This document shows, piece after piece, positions 25,039 through 27,818 of a DNA stretch of 27,818 bases. Every line of letters starts with the position of its first letter. Position 1 is the first letter of the stretch. This stretch comes from Bacteroidales bacterium. Lineage in GTDB: Bacteria > Bacteroidota > Bacteroidia > Bacteroidales > UBA932. Position numbers and translations under genes: made by a program. Under the pieces are notes generated by a model. The model did no database searches. It worked only from the letters and a program-made list of their open reading frames with translations, and was not told where the DNA came from. The DNA lies in the NCBI GenBank assembly GCA_016283985.1, contig JAEENZ010000124.1, forward strand, positions 1-27,818, read 5' to 3'.

Positions 25039-25070
25039 CAAAGGTACGCTTTTTTCGACGAGTTATCAAA
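25039..25070 (-). promoter_or_regulatory. mntA-hepT promoter
   Basis: On the minus strand TTTG (25070-25067), exactly 20 nt, and TACCTTTG (25046-25039) match the consensus. A 14-bp palindrome, TTTTCCTAGGAAAA (25082-25095), lies just upstream and could bind a regulator. Confidence 0.65.
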
Positions 25071-25116
25071 TACGTGCCGCGTTTTCCTAGGAAAAAAAAC
25101 CGAATAAATGGTGTTT

Positions 25117-25254
25117 TTAGTCAAACGCCAACCCGGAATAGCGACGGATGTAGAATTCGTCGATGGTGCCGGAGCCTTTGCGGGTGACGAGGAAGCGGAC
25201 GATTTCCGCGATTTCCTCCGGCTGGATCAACTCGGAAGGGTCGATGTCCACTGT
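25117..25254 (-). pseudogene. C-terminal fragment of a short-chain dehydrogenase
   Basis: The last ~45 codons read ...PEEIAEIVRFLVTRKGSGTIDEFYIRR..., which is the usual C-terminal end of SDR-family oxidoreductases (the PEDIAE helix followed by a short strand). The rest of the gene, including the cofactor site and catalytic Ser-Tyr-Lys, is absent. The frame upstream runs straight into the palindromic element at 25253. This is a truncated remnant; the fold assignment rests on a short segment. Confidence 0.5.
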
Positions 25255-25339
25255 TCCCAGTGTCCCGTTTTTACGGACACCGGCGTCAAAAACCCCGGTA
25301 GAACGTTCCCGGTCCCCCGAATTTAGGGACACCGGGAGC
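25253..25339. repeat. 87-bp palindromic element, copy A
   Basis: This is 94% identical (82 of 87 positions, all five differences being transitions) to copy B at 27117-27203. The right arm is GGACACCGGGAGC; the left arm is a slightly decayed inverse of it, and a third copy of the core GGACACCGG lies between them. Similarity continues about 11 bp past the right arm. It separates the SDR remnant from the DUF4846 remnant. Confidence 0.85.
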
Positions 25340-25345
25340 ACCAGA

Positions 25346-25680
25346 GGATGCGGAGCGAATACCTGTTTTCCAAAGGAAGGTATACTGACATTCACTTCAA
25401 ATCATTCCAAGGAAAGGTGATGCATTACACCGGCGGGAACAACCACAAGGCCCTTCATGGCTATCTGAGAAAGGTGTATAGTGTCTCCAATACAAGTACG
25501 CTCCGACATGAACTCAAGAAGAAAAAGTGGGAAGATCTTGCACCCGGGGATGTTCTTGTCTATGAAGCCGACGACAGGCGTAGCGTTGGACATGCCATTC
25601 TTATAGTTGATGTTGCCATAAATCCAAGAACCGGAAAGAAAGCCTTCTTGTTCGCCCAGAGCAGCCTGCATTTTCTGCAT
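25346..25680 (+). pseudogene. Truncated DUF4846-type gene
   Basis: The reading frame encodes MRSEYLFSKGRYTDIHF at one end, then ELKKKKWEDLAPGDVLVYEADDRRSVGHAILIVDVAIN and KKAFLFAQSS, which matches the interior of DUF4846 proteins of Bacteroidota. The N-terminal half and the C-terminal end (after AQSS) are missing, so it is a remnant. It begins at the edge of palindromic copy A and runs into the TACCAC repeats. The frame remains open to 25776, but the last ~30 codons come from the repeats and have no family similarity. Confidence 0.6.
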
Positions 25681-25684
25681 AATC

Positions 25685-25750
25685 TACCACCGCAAATCTT
25701 ACCACCATTTTACCACAAATGTTACCACCAAAATACCACAAATCTTACCG
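25685..25750. repeat. TACCAC iterons
   Basis: TACCAC occurs at 25685, 25700, 25711, 25723 and 25734, with a variant TACCG at 25746. Spacing is 15, then 11, 12, 11 and 12 bp, about one helical turn. It lies 75-140 bp upstream of the DUF4143 ATPase start. It could be an iterated protein-binding site or the remnant of a Thr-rich coding linker. Confidence 0.55.
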
Positions 25751-25822
25751 TCGAGTTTTTCAAAAATATTTGGTAGAGTGCTGCAAAATACCTAAATTGC
25801 GCCAGAATTAAACAATGTGATT

Positions 25823-27109
25823 ATGGACTACTTAAAGAGAGTCATTGATAACCAGTTGCAAGACTATCTGGATGCCTTCGGAGCCGTCAATATAGAAGGC
25901 CCCAAATGGTGCGGCAAAACCACCACGGCAAAGCAGAAGGCAGCCAGCATTATTGAATTACAGGATACGGACAAAAGAGATGAATACCTGGCCACCGCTC
26001 TCACCAAAGCGTCTCTCCTGCTGGAAGGCGAAACGCCCCGCCTGATTGACGAATGGCAGGATGCCCCCACCCTCTGGGATGCCGTCCGCGTAGCCTGCGA
26101 CCGTCGGCAACAGCCCTCGCAGTTCATCCTCACCGGATCAGCCGCAGCCGATACGGACGAGACCGCCCACACCGGCACCGGCCGTATTGCTGACCTCACG
26201 ATGTATCCCATGAGCTTGTACGAATCTGGCGAATCTACCGGCGACATCTCATTGGAGGCCCTTTTCGACAATCCCAAGACGGACCTGGGCGCCCGCTCAA
26301 AGATGAGCGTAGAAGATCTTGTCTTCGCGGCATGCCGTGGCGGTTGGCCTGCTGCTTTGCAGCCCAAGACAGAGCGCGGAAAACTCCTCGTAGCCAAGAA
26401 TTACGTCAAGACCGTCTGCGACAAAGACATCTCCAAGGCTGCCAAGGAAAAACTCGATCCCAAGATTGCCCGGGCCATCCTTCGCTCCTATGCCCGCAAC
26501 GTCTCCACCATGGTGGACAAATCCACCATCCTGGCCGATGTGACCGCCAACAACGACTCCCTCTCCCGCAGCACCTTCGACAAATACGTAGCGGCATTGG
26601 AGAAACTCTTCGTCATCCAGGACATCGGTGCCTGGAACCCTTCCATCCGTTCCAAGACTGCCATCCGCAGTGGCGAGAAGCGCAGTTTCTGCGACCCCTC
26701 CGTCGTCGTGGCCTCTCTGGGCCTCGGCCCCGGTCAGTTGCTCACCCAGCTCAAAACCTTCGGCTTCATCTTCGAATGCATGTGCGTTCGGGACCTCCGG
26801 GTCTATTCCGCCCCGCTAGACGGAGAAATCTCACACTATCGTGACCGCTACGGTCTCGAAACCGATATTGTCCTGCATCTGGAAGACGGTCGTTATGCCC
26901 TCATCGAATGCAAACTTGGCAGTGCGGAAATAGACGATGCCGCCAAGCACCTAAAAGATCTGGTGAGACTAATTCGTAAACACAACGAAGAAGAGAAACA
27001 AGTCCCCCTCCGTGAACCGGATCTCCTGATGGTCATCACCGGTGGTGAATATGCCTACGCCCGCCCCGATGGTGTATACGTCATTCCCTTGGCTTGCCTA
27101 AAAGGTTGA
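25823..27109 (+). CDS. AAA ATPase with DUF4143 domain
   Basis: This 428-residue protein has an N-terminal AAA domain: Walker A GPKWCGKT (26-33), Walker B RLIDEW (73-78) and the FILTGSA strand (101-107). A winged-helix-like middle region and a C-terminal DUF4143 domain follow. The C-terminus contains a PD-(D/E)xK-like pattern, Asp348 then Glu362-x-Lys364 (TDIVLHL...LIECKLG). The family is abundant in Bacteroidota, but its biological role is not established; nuclease activity is inferred only from this motif. ATG 25823 is preferred to GTG 25817. The gene is flanked by the two palindromic copies. Confidence 0.85.
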   Translation: MDYLKRVIDNQLQDYLDAFGAVNIEGPKWCGKTTTAKQKAASIIELQDTDKRDEYLATALTKASLLLEGETPRLIDEWQDAPTLWDAVRVACDRRQQPSQFILTGSAAADTDETAHTGTGRIADLTMYPMSLYESGESTGDISLEALFDNPKTDLGARSKMSVEDLVFAACRGGWPAALQPKTERGKLLVAKNYVKTVCDKDISKAAKEKLDPKIARAILRSYARNVSTMVDKSTILADVTANNDSLSRSTFDKYVAALEKLFVIQDIGAWNPSIRSKTAIRSGEKRSFCDPSVVVASLGLGPGQLLTQLKTFGFIFECMCVRDLRVYSAPLDGEISHYRDRYGLETDIVLHLEDGRYALIECKLGSAEIDDAAKHLKDLVRLIRKHNEEEKQVPLREPDLLMVITGGEYAYARPDGVYVIPLACLKG

Positions 27110-27116
27110 TCACAAT

Positions 27117-27203
27117 GCTCCCGGTGTCCCATTTTTACGGACACCGGCGTCAAAAACCCCGGTAAAACGTTCCCGGTCCCCCGGATTTAGGGACACCGGG
27201 AGC
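27117..27203. repeat. 87-bp palindromic element, copy B
   Basis: The left arm GCTCCCGGTGTCC (27117-27129) is a perfect inverse of the right arm GGACACCGGGAGC (27191-27203); the match extends one more base on each side. A third copy of the core, GGACACCGG at 27139-27147, can pair with the left arm in a tight 9-bp hairpin. So two mutually exclusive foldings are possible. It begins 8 bp after the ATPase stop. Confidence 0.88.
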
Positions 27204-27231
27204 ACCAGGGGGTGCGAACCCAAAGAATTAT

Positions 27232-27239
27232 TATCTTTG
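27232..27239 (+). promoter_or_regulatory. -7 box before the lipoprotein gene
   Basis: TATCTTTG fits TAnnTTTG and lies 25 bp before the lipoprotein ATG. No -33 TTG is seen; the region expected to hold it belongs to the end of the palindromic element. Confidence 0.45.
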
Positions 27240-27263
27240 CGTTCAGAAAGGATTCTTTTTGAC

Positions 27264-27686
27264 ATGAAAAAATATCTCATTATAGCTTTCAGCCTATTGG
27301 TCGTGCTTTTGGGTGCGGTGGCGTGCGAAAAACAGGGTGGGGAGGAAGAGGAACCCGTCGTGGGTGCGGATTCAAAGCTCTATAGTTGCTCTGATAATGA
27401 TAATGGTATTATATGGCAGCTTCATTTAATGGGCGATTCAATGTGTGAAGTCACGGCCAAAACCTCAAAAGGCATTTGTTATCAAATAAATAGTATTTTA
27501 TACTCTAATAATACATTCAGGTTTAGATTTGATATTAAGATTCCTGTCGACAAAGCGTCCAGTGGAAAAGATGAGAAATACAGATTTCTGGATGGCGTTA
27601 TTAAAGACAGGATGTTTTTAATAGATATCTGCCGCTACAACGACGACGGCTCCCGCGGCGAATTGAAAAGATATTTATTCAAATAA
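27264..27686 (+). CDS. Putative lipoprotein of unknown function
   Basis: This 140-residue protein has a lipoprotein signal (MKKYLIIAFSLLVVLL, lipobox AVAC) and an acidic Glu-rich stretch just after the cysteine (GGEEEEPVV), which in Bacteroidota often favours surface exposure. The rest looks beta-rich and has two further cysteine pairs. I do not recognise a family. ATG 27264 was chosen because the signal peptide begins there. The gene is clearly more AT-rich than the housekeeping genes, suggesting later acquisition. The -7 box is upstream. Confidence 0.7.
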   Translation: MKKYLIIAFSLLVVLLGAVACEKQGGEEEEPVVGADSKLYSCSDNDNGIIWQLHLMGDSMCEVTAKTSKGICYQINSILYSNNTFRFRFDIKIPVDKASSGKDEKYRFLDGVIKDRMFLIDICRYNDDGSRGELKRYLFK

Positions 27687-27691
27687 ATACC

Positions 27692-27818
27692 ATGCTTACC
27701 ATCTGTCTTCTCATACTCATTTATTCGATGCTCAAGAAACCGGTGGCGTCGCTGGTCGCAAAGATCAAGGACGCGGACTGGAAACGGCCTGTCAAGAATG
27801 CGTGGAACAAGATCGCAG
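27692..27818 (+). CDS. Start of an unidentified gene, cut by the window end
   Basis: Only about 42 codons are visible: a short hydrophobic N-terminus (MLTICLLILIYSML) followed by a basic stretch with DADWKRPVKNAWNKIA. It starts 5 bp after the lipoprotein stop, so the two are probably co-transcribed. It recalls the N-terminal part of small membrane proteins with a DUF1232 domain, but that domain would lie beyond the window, so this is a guess. Confidence 0.5.
   Translation, partial: MLTICLLILIYSMLKKPVASLVAKIKDADWKRPVKNAWNKIA

Noticed and set aside
25685..25750. CRISPR array
   Set aside because: The repeated unit is only 6 bp at 11-15 bp steps, far too short for repeats and spacers, and no cas gene is present.

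Overview
The window looks like chromosomal DNA of a fairly GC-rich member of the Bacteroidota, most likely a Bacteroidales relative. The evidence is the Bacteroidota-type promoter (a -7 box fitting TAnnTTTG, several times with TTG or TTTG exactly 20 nt upstream), a 58-residue histone H1-like protein typical of the phylum, many secreted lipoproteins, a clostripain-type C11 peptidase, and the families DUF4846 and DUF4143. No rRNA, tRNA, CRISPR array, phage gene or transposase was found.

Layout. (1) 19-2843, minus: tyrS, rbfA and a LolC/LolE-type permease form an operon, with tpiA divergent. (2) 3666-8959, minus: a six-gene operon in which almost every start overlaps the preceding stop. In transcription order it encodes a secreted M6 metallopeptidase, a small lipoprotein, an HPr-kinase-like P-loop protein, an S24/S26-type Ser-His peptidase without a membrane anchor, a PqqD-like protein and an ABC exporter. 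It resembles the accessory and export part of a peptide-modification (RiPP-like) locus without a visible precursor or cyclase. This is the best candidate in the window for an undescribed system. (3) 9109-11963, minus: a histone H1-like protein, then rplY and pth, then a C11 peptidase lipoprotein, with xerD divergent. (4) 12887-14008: a tandem palindromic repeat and a ComEA-like helix-hairpin-helix protein whose reading frame carries a 122-bp palindromic element. (5) 14021-17535: rsmI and tdk (divergent, overlapping promoters) and a recA-trpS operon. (6) 17612-24349, plus: rlmN, a patatin/beta-barrel protein, recX and a GH3 glycosidase in a tight operon. (7) 24350-27260: an accessory, partly degraded island with a HepT/MntA toxin-antitoxin pair, a C-terminal SDR fragment, a truncated DUF4846 gene, TACCAC iterons, and a DUF4143 ATPase flanked by two nearly identical 87-bp palindromic elements. 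(8) 27264-end: an AT-rich lipoprotein gene and the start of a further gene.

Most of the window is housekeeping: translation (tyrS, trpS, rbfA, rplY, pth, rlmN, rsmI), recombination (recA, recX, xerD), glycolysis (tpiA) and thymidine salvage (tdk). The unusual content is the M6/HprK/S26/PqqD/ABC operon, three unrelated-looking families of palindromic repeats, and several promoters placed so close to the start codon that the transcripts should be leaderless or nearly so.
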